Under the pieces are notes generated by a model. The model worked only from the letters and a program-made list of their open reading frames with translations, ran no database searches and was not told where the DNA came from. The translations under genes were made by a program, and so were the position numbers. DNA of 64,000 nucleotides from Candidatus Pantoea gossypiicola (GTDB taxonomy: Bacteria > Pseudomonadota > Gammaproteobacteria > Enterobacterales > Enterobacteriaceae), in the NCBI RefSeq assembly GCF_008632075.1, contig NZ_VWVM01000014.1, positions 78,908 to 142,907 on the forward strand, written 5' to 3'. Shown here in pieces: positions 25,048 to 33,946 of the stretch. Within the stretch, counting starts at the first letter, position 1; each line of letters begins with the position of its first letter.

Positions 25048-26061
25048 ATGACTTCACATCGCCAACGTCCAGCGCATAAAATCTGGCGTAACTGGAAAAG
25101 AATATCGTTCAGTAGCCAGATGTTATGGAATAAGAAACAGCAGGGCCTCTGCCAGGCACCGGAATATGATCCGGGACAGGAAGATAATGTCGTATTGATC
25201 GCTCAGCAGAAAGATCTGCCCGAGATTCCAAAGATTGTCTGGATGGTCTGGCATAACGATCAGCTACCGGCATCAATGGCGCTGAATATCAGTAAAATCC
25301 GGCGGGACAACCCCGATCACCAGGTTTATCTGGTTACGCAGCGCACCCTGTCGCAGTGGCTGCCCGAACTCAGCTTTATCTCTTCCGATCTGACGCTGGC
25401 ACATAAAAGTGAAATCATCCGGCTTGAGCTGATTCACCGCTATGGCGGTATCGGCATCGACTGCAGCACCCTGTTGTTTGAGAATCTCGCCTGGGTGCAT
25501 CGCGTTCATAAGGCACGGCCAATGGATCTCATCGGCTACTATCGCGAGCAATCAACGCTGAACCTGCTTGCGCCGGTCATCGAGAGCTGGTTCATTGCCG
25601 CACCGCCGCAAAATGCCTTTATTCGCGAATGGCTGAAACAGCTGGCACCGGTTAAAAACGTCGGTATCCGCAACTATTTCCATGAGCTGAAGAAGCGTGA
25701 TGATTTTCCGCTGATTGTACAAAATGTAGATAATCCGTTACGTCAGCTTCTGTCGCTGGCGCAGCAGGTCGCGATGCGCGAATACCGGCGAGCCAATCTT
25801 TATCTGCGTAAAGGGGAAGCCAGCGCCTGGTACTATCAGCGCCTGCATGCCGACAGCAGTACCGCCTTTGCGCAGTCGGTGATGTTTCAGCAGCGGCCAG
25901 AGACGCCACCACCGATTATCAAATTAACCGGCAACGAGCGACTGCATCTCGACTTCAATCTGCGGCTGGGTCTGTATAACCGCAGCAGCCTGATTGGCGA
26001 GATGATGCACACCCCATCACCTGCGCTGGCATTGCCATCAGCGGTCAAAGCGGGCGCGTAG
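25048..26061 (+). CDS. capsular-polysaccharide-type glycosyltransferase
   Basis: Protein of 337 residues resembling the Caps_synth glycosyltransferase family (GT32-like fold). IPKIVWMVWHNDQLP is the nucleotide-sugar-binding start and EIIRLELIHRYGGIGIDCSTLLFENL carries the YGGxxxD region that stands for the DXD metal-binding motif. No membrane anchor is evident; the N-terminus is basic. It stands alone, with no other surface-polysaccharide genes in view. The acceptor is unknown. AGGTG lies upstream of ATG 25048. The 3' end overlaps the convergent LysR gene by 24 bases. Confidence 0.75.
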   Translation: MTSHRQRPAHKIWRNWKRISFSSQMLWNKKQQGLCQAPEYDPGQEDNVVLIAQQKDLPEIPKIVWMVWHNDQLPASMALNISKIRRDNPDHQVYLVTQRTLSQWLPELSFISSDLTLAHKSEIIRLELIHRYGGIGIDCSTLLFENLAWVHRVHKARPMDLIGYYREQSTLNLLAPVIESWFIAAPPQNAFIREWLKQLAPVKNVGIRNYFHELKKRDDFPLIVQNVDNPLRQLLSLAQQVAMREYRRANLYLRKGEASAWYYQRLHADSSTAFAQSVMFQQRPETPPPIIKLTGNERLHLDFNLRLGLYNRSSLIGEMMHTPSPALALPSAVKAGA

Positions 26062-26955
26062 CCAGTGCGTTAAGAGGGTGACCGCGCGGGGTACCTGCGC
26101 CGCCCAGGGTCGGACGATCCACAGGCGGGCGGCAAAGGCCTCAACCGGCAGCCACTCAGGTAACACCTGCTGCAACGAGCCCGCTGCCAGCGCTTCACGG
26201 GCGCTGAAGTCGGGAAGCATCGCGATTCCCAGTCCCTGCAGGGCGGCATCGCGTATCGACTCACTGTTATTGGTGGCAAAGCTGCCCTGAATCCTCACCT
26301 GCACCTCTTCGCCATCCGCTACGGTAACAAACCGCCAGCGCGGTGATTCAACACCACGCGGATAGTAAAGACAGTTATGCTGCCCCAGATCCTGCGGCGT
26401 GTTCGGTATACCCTGTTCATTAAGATAGGCGGGTGAGGCCACCAGCACTGTCTGCGTATCACACAGCGGCAGCGCCACATGGGTTTCCGGCAGCGTGTCA
26501 CTGTGCCGGATGGCCAGATCAAACCCCTCGCTGCTCAGCGACACAATGCGGTCCGTCACATCCAGCTGCAGACGTACCTGCGGATAGTCACGCAGAAACT
26601 CACCAATAATCGGCACCAGCTGCTGCCGGGCAAACGCCACCGGCGCGGTAATACGCACCAGACCACGCACTGGCCCGGCGGTATCACGCACGCTGAAAAA
26701 ACTCTGTTCGATGCGGGCAAAAGGCTCGCGCAACTCCTCCACCAGCTTCTCACCCGCCGATGTCAGTCGCACGCTGCGCGTGGTGCGCTGTACCAGCAGT
26801 ACACCGGCTATCTGTTCCAGCTCTTTGATTTTCTGACTCATCGCAGCTTTGCTGACGTCCAGCCGCTCTGCCGCGCGGGTAAAGCTGCCCTGCTCAGCCA
26901 GTACGGTCAGCCAGTGAAGATGATCCCACAGCGTATCCGTTTTCATCTCTTTCAT
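26038..26955 (-). CDS. LysR-family regulator divergent from a tautomerase gene
   Basis: Protein of 305 residues: helix-turn-helix in LTVLAEQGSFTRAAERLDVSKAAMSQKIKELEQ, then the co-inducer domain with GLVRITAPVAFARQQLVPI and GFDLAIRHSDTLPETHVALPL. It belongs to the CrgA-like LysR group. A tautomerase gene starts 103 bases away on the other strand, the usual target arrangement. ATG 26955 is preceded by a near-perfect inverted repeat. An alternative start is the fourth residue (MKTDTLW). Confidence 0.8.
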   Translation of the reverse strand: MKEMKTDTLWDHLHWLTVLAEQGSFTRAAERLDVSKAAMSQKIKELEQIAGVLLVQRTTRSVRLTSAGEKLVEELREPFARIEQSFFSVRDTAGPVRGLVRITAPVAFARQQLVPIIGEFLRDYPQVRLQLDVTDRIVSLSSEGFDLAIRHSDTLPETHVALPLCDTQTVLVASPAYLNEQGIPNTPQDLGQHNCLYYPRGVESPRWRFVTVADGEEVQVRIQGSFATNNSESIRDAALQGLGIAMLPDFSAREALAAGSLQQVLPEWLPVEAFAARLWIVRPWAAQVPRAVTLLTHWLRARFDR

Positions 26956-26959
26956 AGCA

Positions 26960-26981
26960 ATTGTTCATTATAGTGAATAAT
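26960..26981. promoter_or_regulatory. inverted repeat, probable LysR-type operator
   Basis: ATTGTTCA-N6-TGAATAAT has one mismatch between arms and lies five bases upstream of the lysR start, in the gap shared with the divergent tautomerase gene. Such a symmetric TTCA...TGAA site fits LysR-type binding and autoregulation. Confidence 0.5.
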
Positions 26982-27057
26982 CATTTCAGGCTACGCGCTT
27001 TTTCCCGCCGGATAAAGAGGTCATCATAGGCTCATTAACCACGATGAGGAATTCACT

Positions 27058-27447
27058 ATGCCACTGCTACAGTTCGATGTTATTCAGGGTCGTTCAGAAT
27101 CAGAACTGCGTACACTACTGGATGCGGCGCACCGTGCCGTGCTGACAGCCTTTAACGTGCCTGAGCGCGATCGTTATCAGATTGTTCAGGAAAACAAGCG
27201 TTATCAGATGGTGTTTCAGGATACCGGCCTGGGATTCAGCCGAAGCGATAATCTGGTGATGGTGCGGGTTTATACCAGCCCGCGCAGCCGTGAACAGAAG
27301 CAGCATTTTATGGCGGAGCTGGCGCGTGAGCTGCGTGAGCACTGTGGCGTGCAGGGCAATGATTTAATGATCAGCTTTATCACCAACGACAAAGGTGACT
27401 GGAGTTTTGCCGACGGCGAAGCGCAATACCTCACCGGCAAACTCTGA
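27058..27447 (+). CDS. tautomerase family protein
   Basis: Protein of 129 residues. After removal of Met the N-terminal Pro (MPLLQFDVIQGRSESEL) would be the catalytic base of the 4-oxalocrotonate tautomerase superfamily. The length and strings such as NKRYQMVFQDTGLGFSRSDNLVMVRVYTS suggest the fused double-unit Tautomerase_2 group. The substrate is unknown. AGGA lies upstream of the start. It is divergent from, and likely controlled by, the LysR gene. Confidence 0.8.
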   Translation: MPLLQFDVIQGRSESELRTLLDAAHRAVLTAFNVPERDRYQIVQENKRYQMVFQDTGLGFSRSDNLVMVRVYTSPRSREQKQHFMAELARELREHCGVQGNDLMISFITNDKGDWSFADGEAQYLTGKL

Positions 27448-27652
27448 AAACGCCCTGACGCCTGCTCTGCTGACGGTGCGCCAGCCACCGTCACGTCTGC
27501 CCCCCTTCTGAACCAATCTGTTCTCCACCGCACAAATCGGGCCGGATATGTTGCAGCCGGATGACAGCCAATATAGATTGTCGAAAAGCCATCCCCCGAA
27601 GATGGCCGGTTGCGTGAAGCCTCGTGCAACCCTGTAGAGAGAGGATTTACCG

Positions 27653-29944
27653 TTGTCCGAATGGGTCTCCGTCGTGCTGTTTCTGGCCGCTATTGCAATC
27701 TATTCCTGTAAAGCCGGGCGTAACAAATTCTGGTTTATTCTTGTTCTTATCCTGCTGGTGATTTTCGTTGTGCTGAACGCCACCCTGTATGCCAGCAACT
27801 ATTTTACCGGGGACGGCATCAACGATGCGGTGCTCTATACCCTGACCAATAGCCTGACCGGCGCGGGTGTCAGTAAATATGTGGTGCCCGCGATTGGGCT
27901 GATAATCGTGCTGTTCCTGCTGTTCTGCCTGCTGTCGTGGATTCTGCGTCGGCGTAAGCGTCCGCATCACATGGGCTGGTCGCTGCTGGCGGCCGCCTGC
28001 GCGCTCGGCTCGGTGCAGACTACCCCGGCCTTTCGTCAGGTCGCAACGCTCATCGTGTCGCATACCCAGATGGCGGACTCTGACTTCGACAACTTCTATA
28101 AAGTGCCGCGTAATCGTATTGAACAGCCGCGTCTCAACGTGGTTTACATCTATGGTGAAAGCTTAGAGCGCACCTATTTCGACCCCATCGCCTTTCCTGG
28201 CCTGGCACCTGAGCTGAGCCGGCAGAAAGAGCAGAGTATCGACTTCAGCGAAACCGAACAGTTACCCGGTACCGATTACACCATTGCAGGCATGGTCGCC
28301 TCACAGTGTGGCATTCCGCTGTTTGCGCCGTTTGACGGTAATGCGTCGGCGTCGCTCTCCAGCTTCTATCCGCAAAACGTCTGTCTGGGCGACATCCTGA
28401 AAAACTCCGGCTACCAGAACTGGTTTATTCAGGGTGCCGATCTGCGTTTTGCCGGTAAAGATGTCTTTCTGAAATCGCACGGTTTCGACCCCGAAAATCT
28501 TTATGGTTCGCAGGAGCTGAAAAGCCACGTTGCCGATCCTGCCTACCGCAATAACTGGGGTTATTACGACGATACGGTGCTGGATGAAGTCTTTGATAAG
28601 TATCAGGAACTCTCCCAGGCCGGTAAGCCTTTTGCGCTGTTTACACTGACCGTCGATACGCATCACCCGGACGGGTTTATCTCACGCAGTTGCGATCGCA
28701 GGAGCTACAGCATTGACGGCAAACCGAATCAGTCTTTCAGTGCGGTCGCCTGCTCGCAGGAACATGTAGCCCGCCTGATTGCGCGCATCAAAGCGTCGCC
28801 GTGGTTTAAAAATACCGTGATTGTGGTGAGCTCTGATCATCTGGCAATGAATAATACGGCGCATCCGTGGCTGATCAAACAACCGCGTCGTAATCTGTTC
28901 ATGGTGATCCGGGGCGATAAACCGCAGGCGGAACTGATGGAGGCGAAGCGCAGCACGCTGGATAATGGCGCGACGCTGCTGGATATTCTCGGCGGCGATA
29001 ACGCGATTGGCCTGGGCCGCAGCAGCCTTTCTTCTCTTTCACTCTCCACCCAGTTCGACGATATGAAGAGTAAGGTGGCGAGCTGGAAACCCGACATTAT
29101 TCAGCTCTGGAATTTTCCGAAGAAGATAGACACCTTCACGGTGGATCAGGCGAAGAATACCTTCAGCTTCTCAGGCACCACCTTTAAACTGCCGATTCTG
29201 TTCCGCATCAGCGATAAGCATGTTGAGCCGATGCCGGAAGGGGAATATTCGGCCCCACTGCGCTATCAGCTGGCAGATTTCGCCTCAGCCGATAAATTTC
29301 TCTGGGTGGATCGCTGTTTCAAAATGGCACGACTCTGGCAGCCTTCGCTGGCCCTCTCAGGCGATCTCTGTGTGGCGACGGGGCAGCTCGGCGGCACGCC
29401 AACAGTGACGCATGTCGACAAACCGCAGTGGAAAGGCAAAGTGCAGTTCCCGGACGGCACAATCAGTAATGCACGTTACGAGCAGAACCTGGCGCAGATC
29501 CGCATTGAAGATAACAACATTCGCTATAGTGCTGACAGCTTCCGGCTCGACGTGCCTGGCGCGCCAGAAACGGTTAAAAGCTTTAGCGGCATCTCACGGC
29601 CAGAGAGCTGGGGGCGCTGGTCAAACGCCAATCTCGCGCCAGAAGTGCGTATCGATTATGTTGATGCGCTCCCGGCTAAGTTTGATCTGGTTATTACCGC
29701 ACGCGCTTATGGCCCCAACGCACACCGCGCGATCCCGGTTCGGGTCGGCGATCAGCAGCAACTGCTGTCGCTGGGTGAAGAAATATCGACGCATATCCTG
29801 CATTTCGACAACCCAAACGCCAGCCATCAGCTGGTCATTGCGCCACCTGAACCGCAGCTGAGTAACACCGGCAATATTACCGGTCAGGATCCGCGCAAAC
29901 TCGGCATCGGTATGGTTGAAATTAAAATCGTACCACAGCCATAA
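27653..29944 (+). CDS. opgB: phosphoglycerol transferase I OpgB
   Basis: Protein of 763 residues, the exact E. coli length, with a TTG start (M-S-E-W) behind GAGAGAGGA. Membrane helices lie near residues 5-20, 30-50 and 80-95. The periplasmic alkaline-phosphatase-like sulfatase domain has [12 protein letters not shown] (catalytic Thr/Ser region), [27 protein letters not shown] and [11 protein letters not shown]. It moves phosphoglycerol from phosphatidylglycerol to osmoregulated periplasmic glucans. It is a single gene on its strand, followed by a hairpin. Confidence 0.95.
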   Translation: MSEWVSVVLFLAAIAIYSCKAGRNKFWFILVLILLVIFVVLNATLYASNYFTGDGINDAVLYTLTNSLTGAGVSKYVVPAIGLIIVLFLLFCLLSWILRRRKRPHHMGWSLLAAACALGSVQTTPAFRQVATLIVSHTQMADSDFDNFYKVPRNRIEQPRLNVVYIYGESLERTYFDPIAFPGLAPELSRQKEQSIDFSETEQLPGTDYTIAGMVASQCGIPLFAPFDGNASASLSSFYPQNVCLGDILKNSGYQNWFIQGADLRFAGKDVFLKSHGFDPENLYGSQELKSHVADPAYRNNWGYYDDTVLDEVFDKYQELSQAGKPFALFTLTVDTHHPDGFISRSCDRRSYSIDGKPNQSFSAVACSQEHVARLIARIKASPWFKNTVIVVSSDHLAMNNTAHPWLIKQPRRNLFMVIRGDKPQAELMEAKRSTLDNGATLLDILGGDNAIGLGRSSLSSLSLSTQFDDMKSKVASWKPDIIQLWNFPKKIDTFTVDQAKNTFSFSGTTFKLPILFRISDKHVEPMPEGEYSAPLRYQLADFASADKFLWVDRCFKMARLWQPSLALSGDLCVATGQLGGTPTVTHVDKPQWKGKVQFPDGTISNARYEQNLAQIRIEDNNIRYSADSFRLDVPGAPETVKSFSGISRPESWGRWSNANLAPEVRIDYVDALPAKFDLVITARAYGPNAHRAIPVRVGDQQQLLSLGEEISTHILHFDNPNASHQLVIAPPEPQLSNTGNITGQDPRKLGIGMVEIKIVPQP

Positions 29945-29964
29945 CGCCCGCTTTTTCTCATTCC

Positions 29965-29988
29965 GCCTCTGCGATAATCCGCAGAGGC
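29965..29988 (+). terminator. hairpin after opgB
   Basis: GCCTCTGCG and CGCAGAGGC form a perfect 9-bp stem around ATAATC, 20 bases after the opgB stop. There is no U-run downstream on the plus strand, so termination strength is doubtful. Confidence 0.45.
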
Positions 29989-30163
29989 ACCTCATCCTGT
30001 CATCGGCTTTCTGTTGCGGGCCAGCCCGCACTTCGCTGTACGTTACCTGTTGTACTAATTGATATTTTTCGCCATAGCGCGCAAAATATAACCGACTAAG
30101 TGGTAATGCGCTTTTTGCCTGTCATGATGCGGTTATCGCTGGAGTACACAGGGAGGTGTCGTG

Positions 30164-30919
30164 ATGACAAGCACAACAATGAGTACCCATAAAGCCTTTA
30201 AAGCGCTGCAACAGGCAGGGATCGACGATCAGCAAGCGGAGGCGATGGTGGAGGTGTTTACCGATATGCAGCAAAGGCAGCCAGGCGCACAGGTCGGGAG
30301 GCAACTCGGTCAGATTCAGACCAAAGCCAATCATATTGACGTCCGGATCGGCCAGCTTCAGACAAAAGCTGAACAGACCGACGAGCGGCTCGGTAAACTT
30401 ACGATAAAAGTGGATCTGATTGACGACCGACTTGGCAAACTTACGACCAAAGTCGACAAGATTGACGATCGGCTCGGCAAGCTTACGACGAAAGTCGACC
30501 AGATGGACGATCGACTCGGCAAGCTTACGACGAAAGTCGACCAGATTGACGATCAACTCGGCAAGCTTACGACGAAAGTAGATCAGACCGACGAACGGCT
30601 CGGGCATCTCACCATAAAAGTTAATCAGATCGACGAACGGCTCGGGCATCTCACCATAAAAGTTAATCAGATCGACGAGCGGCTTGGTCATGTTGAAAGA
30701 AAAACCGACAAGCTGGCCATCCGTTTTAATCACCTGGAAATCAAAGTGGATAAGATGGAAGTAATGCTCAGTGAAATGAATTTCCGATTAACGGGCGCTG
30801 TCGACAGCCTGAGAAATGAGGTTGTGACCCTGACCACCGATATGCGCTGGATCAAACGGTTATCTATCCTCATGACCACCACCCTGCTGGCGGCGGTCCT
30901 GAAAGATATTCTACTGTGA
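30164..30919 (+). CDS. repeat-rich coiled-coil protein with C-terminal membrane anchor (DUF1640-like)
   Basis: Protein of 251 residues. Residues ~7-45 (STHKAFKALQQAGIDDQQAEAMVEVFTDM) look like the N-terminal part of DUF1640/CCDC90-type proteins. From about residue 49, eleven 14-residue units follow, consensus GKLTTKVDQIDDRL, each two heptads long, so a long regular coiled coil is predicted. The C-terminus TDMRWIKRLSILMTTTLLAAVLKDILL is a single membrane anchor. The function is unknown; such proteins often sit next to toxin or phage genes, but none is seen here. ATG 30164 is seven bases after GGGAGG; a GTG at 30161 is less well placed. Confidence 0.7.
   Translation: MTSTTMSTHKAFKALQQAGIDDQQAEAMVEVFTDMQQRQPGAQVGRQLGQIQTKANHIDVRIGQLQTKAEQTDERLGKLTIKVDLIDDRLGKLTTKVDKIDDRLGKLTTKVDQMDDRLGKLTTKVDQIDDQLGKLTTKVDQTDERLGHLTIKVNQIDERLGHLTIKVNQIDERLGHVERKTDKLAIRFNHLEIKVDKMEVMLSEMNFRLTGAVDSLRNEVVTLTTDMRWIKRLSILMTTTLLAAVLKDILL
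30308..30769 (+). repeat. eleven 42-bp tandem repeats in the coiled-coil gene
   Basis: Each 42-bp unit encodes 14 residues ending (D/E)RL before the next G(K/H/Q)L. Units 3-9 are the most alike; units 8 and 9 are nearly identical in DNA. The outer units have diverged. The pattern shows growth by unequal exchange in the centre of the array. The repeats also keep an antisense frame open at 30122-30733, which is an artefact. Confidence 0.9.
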
Positions 30920-30932
30920 TCCCACTGCCCGG

Positions 30933-31646
30933 TCAGGGTCTGTCGCGCAGTGCTTCAAGCTTCTCGCGCTGCTGACCCTCAGCGGTAAAGTTTTCCTCTG
31001 CCAGCCAGCGCTGCAGGCCCTTTTTTACCTGCGGCCATTCGCTGTCGATAATCGAAAACCAGCTGGTGTCACGCGAACGCCCTTTGTAGACGATTGCCTG
31101 ACGGAATTCACCTTCATACCGGAAGCCCAGCCGTGCCGCAGCCTTACGCGACGGGGCATTACAGCTGTCGCATTTCCATTCATAGCGGCGATAACCCAGC
31201 GTCTCAAACGCGTAACGCATCAGCAGAAAATGCGCTTCCGTTGCCATGCGGGTCTGCTTCAGCCTTGGTGAAAAAGCAACGTGTCCGACTTCCACCCCCC
31301 CATGTTCAGGCTGAATGCGCATTAACGACAGACTGCCCACCGCCTGCTCCGTGACGATATCGATCACCGCAAAGTGCAGCGGGTCACGACTGCCTTCCAT
31401 CTGGCTGAAATAATCCTGCCACGCCTGCCGGTCATCAAACGGCCCCATAAACATGTAAGTCCAGTCGCGTCCATCCTCAGCCAGCCCCCAGGCCTCAGAC
31501 AGTGCATCACCATGCCGTGCTGCACAGAACGGCTCCAGCCGACAGGACTCGCCAGTGAAAACCTGATGCTGGGGCAAAGGACGGGATTGCCAGTCTGGTA
31601 AAGAGTGGCCGACCGGCTGTTCGAATTGATTCAGGTGTGGTGACAT
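30933..31646 (-). CDS. GNAT-family acetyltransferase (RimJ/RimL-like)
   Basis: Protein of 237 residues. The start at 31646 (MSPHLNQFEQPVGHSLPDWQ) has GGGAGG upstream; a longer frame to 31691 crosses a palindrome. The body shows the RimJ/RimL-like layout: HFAVIDIVTEQAVGSLSLMRIQPEHGGVEVGHVAFSP, then LKQTRMATEAHFLLMRYAFETLGYRRYEWKCDSCNAPSRKAAARLGFRYEG. The acetyl-CoA pocket is expected around KQTRMATEA. Close relatives are annotated as ribosomal-protein or small-molecule acetyltransferases; the substrate is unknown. It is not clearly part of an operon. Confidence 0.82.
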   Translation of the reverse strand: MSPHLNQFEQPVGHSLPDWQSRPLPQHQVFTGESCRLEPFCAARHGDALSEAWGLAEDGRDWTYMFMGPFDDRQAWQDYFSQMEGSRDPLHFAVIDIVTEQAVGSLSLMRIQPEHGGVEVGHVAFSPRLKQTRMATEAHFLLMRYAFETLGYRRYEWKCDSCNAPSRKAAARLGFRYEGEFRQAIVYKGRSRDTSWFSIIDSEWPQVKKGLQRWLAEENFTAEGQQREKLEALRDRP

Positions 31647-31658
31647 ATCGCCTCCCGG

Positions 31659-31677
31659 CTGCAGATGATATCTGCAG
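31659..31677. promoter_or_regulatory. inverted repeat upstream of the acetyltransferase gene
   Basis: CTGCAGAT and ATCTGCAG are perfect arms around GAT, just upstream of the ribosome-binding site of the gene at 30933-31646. It could be an operator or an RNA hairpin. Confidence 0.4.
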
Positions 31678-31794
31678 ATTGCCACTATCATGGTGGGTTA
31701 AAAAGCACCAAACCTGGAAAATTCAGAGATCCATTGCCTGCAAACGCATCTGTAAAACTATGTATAGCTTACCTGACTGGCCCGGTTAAGCCTG

Positions 31795-32880
31795 TTATGT
31801 CGCGCGGACAAGGCTGGCCGGCGCAGCTATCGACTGGCGGATCATCAGACGGGCATCAAAGCGCGGCATCGGCCCGACGGCTTCGCCGCGTATTTCCGCA
31901 ATCAGTCGTCGCGCGGCTTCACGGCCCATGTCATAGACCGGTTGCGCCACCACCGTCAGCGGCGGTGTGACAATCTCACTCCACGGAAAATTGTCATACA
32001 TCACAAAGGAGAGATCGGCAGGGATGCGCAGTCCGCGCTGCATGACTTCCCGCAGCAGCCACATCGCGACTACGCTGTCAGAGGCTACCAGCGCCGTAGG
32101 CGGCTGCGGACGCTGCCACAGCTCAGCCACAATACGGGCAATCTCCGCTTCATCCAGCGCGTTCACTTTCACCAGCGTTGGATCAAACTCCACGCCCGCG
32201 GCAGCAAAGGCCTGCATCATGCCGCCAACGCGCAGGGCGACTGGCGTCAGGCCAAAATCGTCTGGCGTGCTGTAGTCGGTTGCCAGCGCCATGCTGGTGA
32301 CATAGGCGATATGACGATGACCTGCCTCCAGCAACCGGGCGGTCGCCTCTTCAGCGACGTCAGTGAATTCGCAGCAGATCGCTTCCACATTAAGGTCAGT
32401 CACTGCGCGATCAAATAATTTCAGCGCTCTGCCCTCTTCCAGTACCTGCGTCAGATGGCTGTTGTGCTGGTGCTCTGAACAGCATGGCGCAACGATAATG
32501 CCGTCGACACGCTTTTCCAGCATCACCCGCACGGCATCCTGTTCAGCCTGCAGTTTCTCATCGCTGTTACTGAGCAGCAGATGGTAACCCGCCGTGCGTG
32601 CCACATCGGCCATCCCGCGCAGCGCAAGGCCAAAGTGCGGATTTTCGATATCACCGACAATCACCCCGATGGTATTGGAACGCCCGGTATTCATGCTGCG
32701 GGCCAGAGCATTCGGACGGTAGCCCAGCGCAGAGGCCGCGCTGGTGACCCGCTCCTGCACCTCATCACTGACTGCCCCATAACCGCCCAGCGCACGCGCC
32801 GCCTGAGCTTTTGAGACGTTTGCTGCACGTGCCACATCCGCCACGGTCGGCGCTTTCGATTGTCGTTTCTGACTCGTCAT
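31795..32880 (-). CDS. LacI-family regulator of the amino-acid ABC transporter operon
   Basis: Protein of 361 residues. Helix-turn-helix PTVADVARAANVSKAQAARALGGYGAVSD and hinge ALGYRPNALARSMNTGRS lead into a periplasmic-binding-protein-like domain (TIGVIVGDIENPHFGLALRGM, VDGIIVAPCC, PTALVASDSVVAMWLL). It is divergent from the operon 33074-36630. Two perfect TGAGACCGGTCTCA palindromes lie in the shared gap, almost surely its binding sites. LacI-type proteins usually sense sugars; here the neighbours handle amino acids, so the effector may be an amino-acid derivative such as an Amadori compound or opine. That is inference. Confidence 0.82.
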   Translation of the reverse strand: MTSQKRQSKAPTVADVARAANVSKAQAARALGGYGAVSDEVQERVTSAASALGYRPNALARSMNTGRSNTIGVIVGDIENPHFGLALRGMADVARTAGYHLLLSNSDEKLQAEQDAVRVMLEKRVDGIIVAPCCSEHQHNSHLTQVLEEGRALKLFDRAVTDLNVEAICCEFTDVAEEATARLLEAGHRHIAYVTSMALATDYSTPDDFGLTPVALRVGGMMQAFAAAGVEFDPTLVKVNALDEAEIARIVAELWQRPQPPTALVASDSVVAMWLLREVMQRGLRIPADLSFVMYDNFPWSEIVTPPLTVVAQPVYDMGREAARRLIAEIRGEAVGPMPRFDARLMIRQSIAAPASLVRAT

Positions 32881-32957
32881 AATTATTTTGAATCACAGGT
32901 TGATGACAGGAATATTGACGCCGAAAAAAGGCTGTGCTTAAACTCATTGTAACCCCT

Positions 32958-32971
32958 TGAGACCGGTCTCA
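32958..32971. promoter_or_regulatory. LacI-type operator 1
   Basis: TGAGACCGGTCTCA, a perfect 14-bp palindrome with central CG, lies 78 bases upstream of the divergent lacI-type start codon. Its centre is 45 bp from that of operator 2, near an integral number of helical turns (about 4.3). Confidence 0.8.
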
Positions 32972-33001
32972 CAATGCCCACGTCTTAAGGTGCCACCTGC
33001 G

Positions 33002-33017
33002 TTGAGACCGGTCTCAA
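33002..33017. promoter_or_regulatory. LacI-type operator 2 overlapping the operon promoter
   Basis: TTGAGACCGGTCTCAA, a perfect 16-bp palindrome sharing the core of operator 1, is followed at once by TATAAT (33019-33024), a candidate -10 box of the ABC transporter operon. Binding here would block RNA polymerase. Confidence 0.8.
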
Positions 33018-33073
33018 TTATAATTGCTGGCTCAACTGTCTCTGATGTTTAAACCTGCAAAAACGGATGAGCT

Positions 33074-33886
33074 ATGAAATCGCAAACCACTCTGGGCAAA
33101 CTGCTCGGCACCACGCTCGCACTCTGTTCACTTTCGTTCTGTACGCTGGCTGCCAGCGATAATAATCCTTATGGGCTGATCGAACCGGGTCAGCTACGGG
33201 TCGCCAGCGTCGGCGACTCCAAACCTTACACCTTCACGGATGCCAGCGGTCAGTTCACCGGCTTTGACGTTGAGTTCTTCCGGGATGTCGCCCACCGTAT
33301 CGGGATCGATAAGGTCGATTTTATTGGTCAGGACTTCCCGGCGATCATGCCGGCCGTGGCTAACGGTCAGTATGATGCGGCGGTGGCGGCTATCGGCATC
33401 ACGCCTGCGCGGGAAAAAACGGTCGATTTTTCGACGGGTTATCTGGCGGGATTTCTCACCGTTCTCACCCGTTCTGACAGCGGCGTAAAGGATGTCGCCA
33501 GCCTGGCGAAACACCGGCTCGGCGTCGTTCAGGGCACGCTGCAGGAGAGCTATGCCGTCGAACACTTCCCCCAGACCGATCTGGTGCGCTTCCCGGATAA
33601 CAATAGCGCTGTCTCCGCGCTCAACAACGGCACGCTCGACGCCATCTTCCTGGACTACGAGGCGGCAAAAAGCTACGCCGAACGCTTTAAGCTGGTCTCT
33701 GCCGCCGACATCCCGTCGTTTGATGCACCAGCTGGCATTGCCATCGCCAAAGGCAAACCCGCCTTTAAGGCCGCGCTGGACGGTGCCATCAAAGCTGCGA
33801 TGCAGGATGGCACCTGGAAACGACTTTACGAGAAGTGGTTCCCCGGATCGCCGATGCCAAAACAGTATCTGCCTGGCGGGCAGTAA
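33074..33886 (+). CDS. amino-acid ABC transporter substrate-binding protein
   Basis: Protein of 270 residues with a signal peptide ([27 protein letters not shown], cleavage after LAA). The mature part is a type 3 periplasmic binding protein: [39 protein letters not shown], then [16 protein letters not shown] and a C-terminal [11 protein letters not shown]. These are marks of the polar amino-acid binding family (HisJ/GlnH). The ligand cannot be told. It is the first gene of the operon and follows the two LacI-type operators, so induction by release of that repressor is expected. Confidence 0.87.
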   Translation: MKSQTTLGKLLGTTLALCSLSFCTLAASDNNPYGLIEPGQLRVASVGDSKPYTFTDASGQFTGFDVEFFRDVAHRIGIDKVDFIGQDFPAIMPAVANGQYDAAVAAIGITPAREKTVDFSTGYLAGFLTVLTRSDSGVKDVASLAKHRLGVVQGTLQESYAVEHFPQTDLVRFPDNNSAVSALNNGTLDAIFLDYEAAKSYAERFKLVSAADIPSFDAPAGIAIAKGKPAFKAALDGAIKAAMQDGTWKRLYEKWFPGSPMPKQYLPGGQ

Positions 33887-33946
33887 AACGCGGACGTTCG
33901 CGTCCTGAGTTAACCGGGGGAACCCCCGCCCTGCATGGAGACGGCG

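Noticed and set aside
30122..30733. 203-codon minus-strand frame opposite the coiled-coil gene
   Set aside because: Its own apparent repeats follow from the 42-bp units of the plus-strand gene. The plus strand has the better start, membrane anchor and family resemblance.
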